From NCBI GenBank assembly GCA_904501945.1, contig CAJGCU010000098.1, positions 1-7,812 on the forward strand: DNA of 7,812 nt. Reading direction: 5' to 3'. The stretch is from an uncultured Bacteroidaceae bacterium. GTDB taxonomy: Bacteria; Bacteroidota; Bacteroidia; Bacteroidales; Bacteroidaceae. The notes below the pieces were generated by a model. It was not told the DNA's origin. It did no database searches and saw only the letters and a program-made list of their open reading frames with translations. The position numbers and the translations under genes were made by a program. Of the stretch, positions 1-5,416 are shown piece by piece. The number at the start of each line of letters is the position of its first letter. The stretch's first letter is position 1.

Positions 1-213
1 CATCTTCTTGCAAGTTTTCGAATGAATGATGGTATCGCCATCTATCACGAAATCATAATGGTAGAGATGCTTCACGCCCAGCTGGTCATTCAGGTATCCA
101 TTATGATATTTGGTCTTCCACTGCTTGCCCTCTTGAACAAAGGACGTGCTTTCGGCATACAGGGTAATGCCAAAGCCGAAACTAAAAATAACAAGAAATA
201 ATAAATGTTTCAT
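1..213 (-). CDS. Secreted protein, N-terminal part only; paralog of the neighbouring BspA-like protein
   Basis: Only the first 71 codons are in the window; the gene runs off the left edge. The ATG at 213-211 begins a typical signal peptide (MKHLLFLVIFSFGFG, then ITLYA, probable cleavage after residue 20). The mature start resembles the 520-residue protein encoded just upstream: both have an FSFGFG/LSFGFG signal core, FVQ(E/D)GK(Q/R)W about five residues after cleavage, and a later Y.YD....GDTII..K.C.K block. This is seen directly in the translation and suggests tandem duplication. The start lies 4 bp after the stop of a reading-frame remnant, so it is probably transcribed from upstream, although a weak internal -7 element exists at 245-252. 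Whether it also carries leucine-rich repeats and a C-terminal sorting tail cannot be seen. Function unknown; a surface or periplasmic location is inferred. Confidence 0.85.
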   Translation of the reverse strand, partial: MKHLLFLVIFSFGFGITLYAESTSFVQEGKQWKTKYHNGYLNDQLGVKHLYHYDFVIDGDTIIHSKTCKKM

Positions 214-217
214 AAGC

Positions 218-424
218 CTAATTTATTTTCCCGTGGTTAATATCCAAACTTACACCCAAAGGAACTGTAAAATCCTGATTGTCTATATATTTAATTTTCC
301 CATCGTTGAGAAGTTGTATCGAAGTACCAGAAGTTCCCACATAAGTAATAGAAACATTTGTCAAACTGCCACCGTCAATTATCAATTTGCTTCCTGATGA
401 GAGATAAAGATTTGCTCCAGTTCT
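218..424 (-). pseudogene. Start-less remnant: C-terminal tail of a beta-rich surface protein
   Basis: On the minus strand a 68-codon open stretch runs from just after an in-frame TAA (427-425) to a TAG at 220-218. It contains no ATG. Its product reads GANLYLSSGSKLIIDGG, then SLTNVSI, and ends VPLGVSLDINHGKIN. This pattern of short glycine/asparagine-turned beta-strands resembles the C-terminal tails of large Bacteroides/Prevotella secreted proteins (family knowledge from memory, no search done). It begins only 7 bp after the stop of the 520-residue gene and in a different frame, and it ends 4 bp before the next ATG. The simplest reading is that a longer gene lost everything but its last 200 bp when the BspA-like gene was inserted or recombined in. 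A sequencing frameshift joining it to the upstream gene is unlikely, because that gene already ends in a complete C-terminal tail followed by tandem stops (TGA TAG). Confidence 0.6.
245..252 (-). promoter_or_regulatory. Weak candidate -7 element (TAAGTTTG) for the partial left-edge gene
   Basis: On the minus strand TAAGTTTG matches the Bacteroidota -7 consensus TAnnTTTG and ends 31 bp before the ATG at 213, a distance like that of the other promoters here. No TTTG is seen at the expected -33 position. It sits inside the 3' end of the coding remnant, so the match may be chance. Confidence 0.25.
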
Positions 425-431
425 TTACCTA

Positions 432-1994
432 TCACTTCACCATCACCTTCTTTCCGTCCTTGATGTAAATACCTTTCGCAGGAGCTGCGACAGGACGGCC
501 CGTAAGGTCGTAGAAAGACGATGTGTTGCTGTTGCTGACGCCAGGATTCTTGATGTCGTCGGCAATATATTCTTCCAGAGGAAGTACGGTGCCCGAGAAC
601 ACTTTCTGGAATTTCTCTATCTCAGACTTCTTGACATAGATGACGGCATCTTCATTCATTGCTATGAAAGTGCTTCTATAAAGTTCTCTGGAAAAAGTGC
701 CTCTGATGACAAGTGTCTCGATAGCAGTCCAGCGGAACGCGCTTTCTTCAAGACTGCTGACGCTTTCGGGAATCTCGAGGAAGTGAAGATTTTCACATTT
801 GTCAAATGTATAGGCTGGGATATATTTGAGATTTTCTGAGAGTCTGACGGAGCCAAGGTTCTTGCAATAGCCAAATGCTCCTGAATCCATGCGCGTGACG
901 CTATTGGGCATGTATACGGAGGTGATATGGGAATTATGGTCAAACGCACTCATTCCTATTCTTTCCACGCCTGCTGGAATGTTATAGACTTCCCTTTTCG
1001 AACCTGCGGGGTAGGAGTATATCCACGTCTTTTCCTTATTGAAAAGCACACCATCCACAGAGCACATCCATGGGTTCTCCTCATCCACCTCTATGCTTTC
1101 CAATGCTGTGCAGCCATGAAAAGGGTTCTTGCAGGCATCCCAGCCGAAATAGTGCTCGATGCGTGAAGTGGTCTTGGGTATTTTTACCTTTGTCAGTGTC
1201 TCGCAATACGAAAAAGCCACCCACTCCAGCCCGCTTACAGTGTATTCCTCGTCATGATAGAACACTTGCTCTGGAATCTCCAACTCACCTTCCCACTGGT
1301 TGCCGTTGGTCACCAGAGCTGTGTAATCAGAATAAAGGCGATAATTCAACCCGCCAAGTTTTACTTCCGCTATTGCGCCTTCCCGCTCTCGGGATATAAA
1401 ATCGGAGGGATACCTGAAGTTCATCTCATCTTCCATTGTACATGAGCGAAGTAGCACCGAAGCCGAATCTGGACAAGTCAAAGCAAGCAAATCATATTTA
1501 CTTCCAACACCTTCAATCCACGCTCCCGTCCACGATTTCGTGTCTTGAACAGAAATGACCTTGTATGTCTTGCCATCATACCCTACAGTCTTGATGTTTT
1601 CCACCATCATTGTACCACCAAAAGTCTCAATGCTGTCACCCACCTGGCAGTTGAAATCATAAAGGAGGCTTGCTGCGGTTTTTCCTTCAGGAATGAAATA
1701 CACTCTCCTCTCCTCTTCATACATTGCACCTTCATATACCCCTGACAGGTTGCTGCGCTCCTCCTCATAATATAGCTTCAGACATGATTTGCCCTCAATG
1801 ATCGTATCGCCTTGTAAGTCATAATAATATTCTCCGTAATACGTTTCATCTTTCTTTTTATCGGGATTGGTTTCAGGGCGGCGGCCGAAGTAAGTCCACC
1901 GTTTGCCGTCCTGCACAAAAGGAATATTGTCGGCTTTTGCCATGTTGCCAAAGCCGAAACTCAAAATGAAAAGAAGCAATATGTGTTTTTTCAT
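432..1994 (-). CDS. BspA-like leucine-rich-repeat surface protein with type IX-like C-terminal tail
   Basis: This 520-residue protein is predicted to be exported and surface-attached. Residues 1-21 form a signal peptide (MKKHILLLFILSFGFG core, cleavage near AKA-DN). Residues 22-210 are a non-repetitive N-terminal domain without a family I recognise; its first part is shared with the partial gene at the left edge. Residues about 215-455 carry BspA/LRR_5-type repeats: NPWMCSVDGVLFNKEKTWI (308-326), IPAGVERIGMSAF (339-351), MPNSVTRMDSGAFGYCKNL (362-380), IPAYTFDKCENL (392-403), IPESVSSLEESAF (408-420). The last 27 residues, YDLTGRPVAAPAKGIYIKDG then KKVMVK, match the C-terminal tails that direct Prevotella proteins through type IX secretion. 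BspA-family proteins in oral and gut species bind host matrix proteins and other bacteria; adhesion is therefore a family-based inference. The ATG at 1994 follows a strong promoter with a short leader. The stop is doubled in frame (TGA TAG). Confidence 0.9.
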   Translation of the reverse strand: MKKHILLLFILSFGFGNMAKADNIPFVQDGKRWTYFGRRPETNPDKKKDETYYGEYYYDLQGDTIIEGKSCLKLYYEEERSNLSGVYEGAMYEEERRVYFIPEGKTAASLLYDFNCQVGDSIETFGGTMMVENIKTVGYDGKTYKVISVQDTKSWTGAWIEGVGSKYDLLALTCPDSASVLLRSCTMEDEMNFRYPSDFISREREGAIAEVKLGGLNYRLYSDYTALVTNGNQWEGELEIPEQVFYHDEEYTVSGLEWVAFSYCETLTKVKIPKTTSRIEHYFGWDACKNPFHGCTALESIEVDEENPWMCSVDGVLFNKEKTWIYSYPAGSKREVYNIPAGVERIGMSAFDHNSHITSVYMPNSVTRMDSGAFGYCKNLGSVRLSENLKYIPAYTFDKCENLHFLEIPESVSSLEESAFRWTAIETLVIRGTFSRELYRSTFIAMNEDAVIYVKKSEIEKFQKVFSGTVLPLEEYIADDIKNPGVSNSNTSSFYDLTGRPVAAPAKGIYIKDGKKVMVK

Positions 1995-2028
1995 GACGAT
2001 TCCGTTTTTAGCTCTTTAGAGATTTTTG

Positions 2029-2059
2029 CAAAGTTAACACAATATTTTTAAAAAACAAA
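2029..2059 (-). promoter_or_regulatory. Bacteroidota-type promoter for the BspA-like gene
   Basis: On the minus strand TTTG (2059-2056) is followed by exactly 19 bp and then TAACTTTG (2036-2029), a full match to the -33/-7 consensus TTTG-N19-TAnnTTTG used by the Bacteroidota primary sigma factor. The -7 element ends 34 bp upstream of the ATG, giving a predicted leader of roughly 25-30 nt. Tracts of A and T lie upstream. Confidence 0.85.
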
Positions 2060-2113
2060 TGGGAGGGTATTTTTTTTACTATTTAACAATTTTTGTTATT
2101 TACAAGAATTTAA

Positions 2114-2165
2114 TAACGAAATATCGAGATCGACAAAGATGCAGAAACATGAAGGTATTTCGTTA
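2114..2165. repeat. 10-bp perfect inverted repeat with 32-bp spacer
   Basis: TAACGAAATA at 2114-2123 is repeated as its exact reverse complement TATTTCGTTA at 2156-2165. It lies between the leftward promoter and the large palindrome. It could be an operator-like site or chance in AT-rich DNA; nothing in the sequence decides this. Confidence 0.4.
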
Positions 2166-2215
2166 CCCCATCTTTTAAAATAGCGTATCCTTTTTTTGCA
2201 AACACGGGTTTTGTT

Positions 2216-2303
2216 TTTATTTTGAAAGTTTGGAAATTTATTTTGAAACTTGGGAAATATATTTCTAAACTTTCAAAATAAATTTCCAAACTTTCAAAAT
2301 AAA
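2216..2303. repeat. 88-bp palindrome made of four 21-bp units
   Basis: The arms pair about a centre between 2259 and 2260 (GAAATATATTTC, 2254-2265). The outer 33 bp of each arm (2216-2248 and 2271-2303) are perfectly complementary; of all 44 pairs only three mismatch (2249/2270, 2252/2267, 2253/2266). Each arm is itself two near-identical 21-bp units: the right arm repeats AAACTTTCAAAATAAA at 2267-2282 and 2288-2303, and the left arm holds the same unit inverted. The right-arm strand could fold into a long AT-rich hairpin or cruciform. No protein-coding gene overlaps it convincingly. It may be a dispersed palindromic repeat (REP/MITE-like) or a multi-site binding array; copy number elsewhere in the genome is needed to tell. 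Confidence 0.85.
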
Positions 2304-2603
2304 GAATGTGTGGGTGCAGGCAAGAAATGGATGCGGGTGAATGAAAAGATGATAAGATGGGAGCCGTGAGATATGCAAGTAAGGTGAGCGCTGCGAATTC
2401 ACGCAGGGTTTGCTGTTCCCCGTGTGAAGACTCCGGTGGCATGGGTGCTGCAGTAAACTTTGTTTCAGCGAAAGGCGATTGTTTGCTATGCGGTCAATGT
2501 CTAATTTCACGGTCGCAAAGGCCTAATATCTCCTTTTTTTCTGCTTTACAGCATATTTTTGTTATTTTATATAAAAAAGTGAAAATAAACGGAAAAAACT
2601 TCG
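2304..2603. other. Intergenic stretch without a convincing gene
   Basis: Short open frames exist on both strands, but none has a recognisable domain, a signal peptide or a promoter at the right distance. The part from about 2357 to 2525 is clearly richer in G+C than the AT-rich DNA on both sides and contains a small hairpin (CTGCG/CGCAG, 2391-2406). I could not match it to a riboswitch or other known RNA by eye. From 2526 onward the sequence is AT-rich leader/promoter DNA for the plus-strand operon. Confidence 0.55.
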
Positions 2604-2611
2604 TACTTTTG
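2604..2611 (+). promoter_or_regulatory. -7 element of the VTC/DUF4956 operon promoter
   Basis: TACTTTTG matches TAnnTTTG and ends 37 bp before the first ATG of the operon. The expected -33 TTTG is not present at 19-21 bp upstream (the sequence there is GTGAAA-like), so the promoter may be weak or need an activator. The leader ends in ATGTAATG: a two-codon start-stop (ATG TAA, 2644-2649) whose last base is the first base of the true ATG at 2649. Confidence 0.6.
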
Positions 2612-2648
2612 TGCTGGAAAATCATTTTACTAAACCTAATCTAATGTA

Positions 2649-3440
2649 ATGCGCGATATTGACAGCAACATAAAGGAGTTGCTTGACTCCATGGAACCTA
2701 TCACGCTTGAGCAAATGTCAGGCATTCGCTTGATGAATCGACTTGATACCAAATATGTGGCATCGAAGGCGCAGCTGGTGCAGCTGCTCGGGCTGCTGCA
2801 AGACAAATATTATGTGCAGGAGACTCTGGAGAGGCGCGTCATCCCATATCTGACTACTTACTATGACACGAGGGAGCATGTGATGTACATCATGCACCAC
2901 AACCGTCGTGCAAGAAGAATGAAGGTGAGGGTGCGCACGTATGTGGCAAGCAACCTGACGTTTCTGGAGGTGAAGAACAAGAATAACCATGCACGAACGA
3001 AGAAGAAGCGCATAGAAGTGCCTTCGCAGGACGAGTTCAGACAGACGGAGGGTGCGCACGAACTGGTGCGGCGGAAGACGGGACTGAATCTTGATTACCT
3101 CAATCCAGTGGTTCGCAACAGGTTTGACCGCGTGACGCTGGTGAACAAGGGGAAGACGGAGCGATTGACTATCGACTTCAACATCGGATTCCATAATTTT
3201 GAGACCGATAGAGACCATGGCACTGACCAGCTGGTCATCATTGAACTGAAGCGCGACGGCAATGTCTATTCTCCTGTGTGCAACTTGCTGAGGGATATTC
3301 ATGTGCATCCTACGGGGTTTTCAAAGTGCTGCATCGGAATGGCTCTTACCGACCCGGATTTGAAGCAGAACAATTTCAAGCCCAAGCTTCGTCATCTGGA
3401 AAAAATCAATGGGCGAAAGTTCATTGACCATGAACTTTAA
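2649..3440 (+). CDS. VTC-domain triphosphate-tunnel protein (polyphosphate-polymerase-like)
   Basis: The 263-residue product is a stand-alone VTC domain of the triphosphate tunnel metalloenzyme superfamily, whose eukaryotic member Vtc4 makes polyphosphate from ATP. There is no signal peptide, membrane segment or SPX domain, so it should act in the cytoplasm. Visible tunnel motifs in order are RLDTKY (31-36), TTYYDT (69-74), KVRVRTY (92-98, the R.R pair), FLEVKNK (105-111), a basic KKKR (118-121), RNRFDR (156-161), TIDFNI (174-179), IIELKR (197-202, with a candidate metal-binding glutamate E199) and GFSKCC (223-228, lysine K226). These correspond to the conserved lysine, arginine and glutamate positions of the Vtc4 tunnel as I recall them, so the active site looks intact. 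Activity on polyphosphate is family inference; bacterial members next to DUF4956 genes are essentially uncharacterised, and another triphosphate substrate is possible. It is the first gene of a five-gene operon; 45 bp separate it from the next gene. Confidence 0.88.
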   Translation: MRDIDSNIKELLDSMEPITLEQMSGIRLMNRLDTKYVASKAQLVQLLGLLQDKYYVQETLERRVIPYLTTYYDTREHVMYIMHHNRRARRMKVRVRTYVASNLTFLEVKNKNNHARTKKKRIEVPSQDEFRQTEGAHELVRRKTGLNLDYLNPVVRNRFDRVTLVNKGKTERLTIDFNIGFHNFETDRDHGTDQLVIIELKRDGNVYSPVCNLLRDIHVHPTGFSKCCIGMALTDPDLKQNNFKPKLRHLEKINGRKFIDHEL

Positions 3441-3485
3441 TCAAACAGATTATTATTAACTTTATCATAAAATCTAAGAACAAAA

Positions 3486-4184
3486 ATGGACGCATTTAAC
3501 GACTTTATCACCGTGTTGTCAAACGACACCTGTCGGATTCTCGATCTCTTTTTCCGTCTTGTCATCAACACCGTATTCACGCTGATTATTGCTCGCAACT
3601 TCTACTTCCCGAAGGCGAGACGCCGTGATTTCTTCTTTACCTATATATTGGTGGGATTCTGTATCTTCATGCTGATACACTTGATGGGCGACGCGAAAAT
3701 CAAGACCGGTATTGCGATGGGACTCTTTGCCATCTTCTGCATCATGCGCTACCGCACGGAGTCTGTGCCTATCCGCGAAATGACTTACCTCTTCCTTGTA
3801 ATAGCACTTTCTGCTATCAACGGTTTGGCATGGGCTGCGGATATTAGTCCGAAGCATCCAGAGTTTATGGGTCCGCTCATGACCAGCATGGGTGAACTGA
3901 TTGTGACAGACCTCCTGTTTGTGGTGGGTGTATGGATTGCTGAAGCTAACAAGCTGGTGAAGAGCCTTTCGACCAAGTATGTCAAGTATGACAAGATTGA
4001 CCTTATCAAGCCAGACCGCCGCGAGGAACTTATCGCAGACTTGAAGGAGCGCACAGGACTCGATGTGACCAATGTCTCTATTGGCTCTATCGACTTCCTC
4101 AAGGATATGGCTCTTATTAAAATTTACTATAACACAGATGGGTGTGATGAAAACACTCAGAAAATGCCAAAGGACTATGAATAA
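3486..4184 (+). CDS. DUF4956 inner-membrane protein
   Basis: The 232-residue product has about five hydrophobic helices (residues roughly 18-37, 50-67, 72-88, 99-117 and 136-152), then a soluble tail. Between helices 3 and 4 lies the family signature GLFAIFCIMRYRTE followed by VPIREMTYLF. The tail (about 175-216, ELIADLKERTGLDVTNVSIG onward) looks like a small beta-alpha-beta domain. The layout recalls MgtC-type membrane proteins with a C-terminal ACT-like domain, but this is only a structural analogy. DUF4956 proteins are commonly encoded beside VTC-domain proteins, and here the pair is conserved, so a partnership at the cytoplasmic membrane is likely: the enzyme supplying, or being regulated by, the membrane protein. 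No transport or enzymatic function is established. The ATG start is unambiguous. The 3' end overlaps the next gene by 8 bp, implying translational coupling. Confidence 0.87.
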   Translation: MDAFNDFITVLSNDTCRILDLFFRLVINTVFTLIIARNFYFPKARRRDFFFTYILVGFCIFMLIHLMGDAKIKTGIAMGLFAIFCIMRYRTESVPIREMTYLFLVIALSAINGLAWAADISPKHPEFMGPLMTSMGELIVTDLLFVVGVWIAEANKLVKSLSTKYVKYDKIDLIKPDRREELIADLKERTGLDVTNVSIGSIDFLKDMALIKIYYNTDGCDENTQKMPKDYE

Positions 4185-5004
4185 GAAAATTATCACTTTA
4201 GCCCTTTCCCTTTTTGCCGTCGCAGGTGCTTATGCACAGGGTGACGACTTCGGCATGGACTTCAGTGTAGGTGCTGAAAAGAAAATACGCAGCGGCATGG
4301 AAGTCTCTATTGAGGGAAACGCACGAACACAGGACAAGACGCGCAAGATGGACCGATGGTCAATCGGCGCAGGCTTTGACATGAAGATTTACGACACTTC
4401 GGATTTCGACATCAAGGCAACGCTCAAATGGGAATACATGTGGGTGTATAAGCTGAATCAGATAAAGAACAAGTATGATGAATACACCTATACAGACCCT
4501 GTTCTGGGCAGCTATACGGAGCAGGAGTATAAAGGATACAATGAGGAACTGGCATACTGGCGCAACCGTCATCGCACCAGCGTAGGCCTTACGGCTACAT
4601 ACGAACCTAACAAGCGATGGAAGTTCCAGCTGAAAGAGACGGTGCAGTATTCGCACTACTGCAATGACTCGACAACTCAGAACAAGTATCGTCTGGACGG
4701 GAAAGGAAACCACTATTTCAAAGAGAGCGAGATGGACTATAAGGGGGCTAAAGACCGTACCATTCTCCGCTCCAGAATTACAGCACAATATGATGTGAGA
4801 CGCTGTCTGCTCGACCCTTATGTATCTGTGGAGTATGGCTGCGGCCTGAACTACACTGCCAACAAGTGGAAATTCATGGTAGGCACGGACATCAAGATTA
4901 ACAAGCAGAATGTAATTGACGCTTTCTATCGCTATCAGACAGAAGACGATGATGAAGACCCTAACGGACATATCATCGGAGTCGGTTATAAATATAAATT
5001 TTAA
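4177..5004 (+). CDS. DUF2490-like outer-membrane beta-barrel protein
   Basis: The true start is most likely the ATG at 4177, not the longer frame open from 4072, because it begins a clean signal peptide (MNKKIITLALSLFAVAGAYA, cleavage before QG) and overlaps the previous stop by 8 bp (ATGAATAA). The 275-residue product consists after residue 25 of alternating polar/hydrophobic strands rich in Tyr, Trp, Arg and Lys (for example WSIGAGFDMKIY, TSVGLTATYEPNKRWKFQLK, KWKFMVGTDIKI) and ends in HIIGVGYKYKF, with the terminal phenylalanine typical of barrel proteins recognised by the BAM complex. The pattern fits DUF2490, a family of predicted 8-12 stranded outer-membrane barrels. A pore, anchor or export role for the downstream secreted proteins is inference from the operon. 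Two cysteines (C210, C222) could be close in the fold. Confidence 0.8.
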   Translation: MNKKIITLALSLFAVAGAYAQGDDFGMDFSVGAEKKIRSGMEVSIEGNARTQDKTRKMDRWSIGAGFDMKIYDTSDFDIKATLKWEYMWVYKLNQIKNKYDEYTYTDPVLGSYTEQEYKGYNEELAYWRNRHRTSVGLTATYEPNKRWKFQLKETVQYSHYCNDSTTQNKYRLDGKGNHYFKESEMDYKGAKDRTILRSRITAQYDVRRCLLDPYVSVEYGCGLNYTANKWKFMVGTDIKINKQNVIDAFYRYQTEDDDEDPNGHIIGVGYKYKF

Positions 5005-5016
5005 TATCAGTCGCAC

Positions 5017-5409
5017 ATGAAAAAGAACATGATTCTGTCGGCAGCTGTCTTGTTCAGCGCTACAGCTTTTGCTGACGACTTCAACCTCTACTACGACTCA
5101 AGCGCTGGCAATACGGGCATCAAAATTGAATCAGTTGCTAATCTTCAGAAAATTACGTTTGAAGATGGCAAGATGGTTGCGTTTACGGCTGACGGAAAGA
5201 CTCAGACGCTGAACACTGCCGATATCAAGAGACTGTTCTTCTCTACCGAAAAGACGGTTGGCATTGAAGGTGTAGAAGAAGGTGTGGCAGGCGAAAAGGT
5301 GCATGAGGTTTACGACCTTACGGGACGTAAAATCAGCGTTGACCCTCAGACTGGCGCATTGCCCAAGGGAATGTATATTATTAATGGTAAGAAAATCCTT
5401 GTAAAGTAA
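5017..5409 (+). CDS. Small secreted protein with type IX-like C-terminal tail
   Basis: This 130-residue product has a signal peptide (MKKNMILSAAVLFSATAFA, cleavage before DD), a short beta-type segment (residues about 36-76: IKIESVANLQKITFEDGKMV ... ADIKRLFFST) and a complete C-terminal tail, YDLTGRKI (99-106) through KGMYIINGKKILVK (117-130). The middle segment resembles the KITF...DI.KL.F modules that occur next to sorting tails in larger Prevotella and Bacteroides proteins (recognised by eye). There is thus almost no cargo: the protein is little more than an export signal, one small domain and a surface-attachment tail. It starts 12 bp after the barrel gene and ends 7 bp before the beta-helix gene, which itself lacks such a tail. 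It may act as a surface anchor or subunit for that neighbour, or be a remnant of a bigger protein; neither is proven. Confidence 0.82.
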   Translation: MKKNMILSAAVLFSATAFADDFNLYYDSSAGNTGIKIESVANLQKITFEDGKMVAFTADGKTQTLNTADIKRLFFSTEKTVGIEGVEEGVAGEKVHEVYDLTGRKISVDPQTGALPKGMYIINGKKILVK

Positions 5410-5416
5410 TAGAAGT

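Noticed and set aside
2110..2442. 110-codon minus-strand frame with heptad-like repeats (FESLEI, YFESLEI, YFPSFKI)
   Set aside because: The protein repeat is simply the 21-bp DNA units of the palindrome read in frame. No promoter or family match is seen, so the DNA repeat is the better explanation.
2380..2500. Cobalamin-, TPP- or SAM-type riboswitch in the intergenic region
   Set aside because: Some short pieces look reminiscent (GGGGAAC, GGTGC), but the conserved core boxes of these riboswitches are not present in the right order on either strand.
2357..2644. 95-codon plus-strand frame before the VTC gene
   Set aside because: The product is cysteine-rich but shows no recognisable motif, and its second half is AT-rich promoter DNA containing the -7 element of the operon.
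3457..3464. TAACTTTA before the DUF4956 gene as an internal promoter
   Set aside because: It lacks the final G of TAnnTTTG and has no TTTG at the -33 distance; the 45-bp gap is compatible with simple read-through from the VTC gene.
4072..4176. Upstream extension of the barrel gene to an ATG at 4072
   Set aside because: The extra 35 residues lie entirely inside the DUF4956 coding sequence and would bury the clear signal peptide that begins at 4177.
3519..4196. 225-codon antisense frame opposite the DUF4956 gene (and similar ones opposite the VTC and barrel genes)
   Set aside because: The sense frames encode recognisable families, while the antisense products show no coherent domain or hydrophobic pattern.
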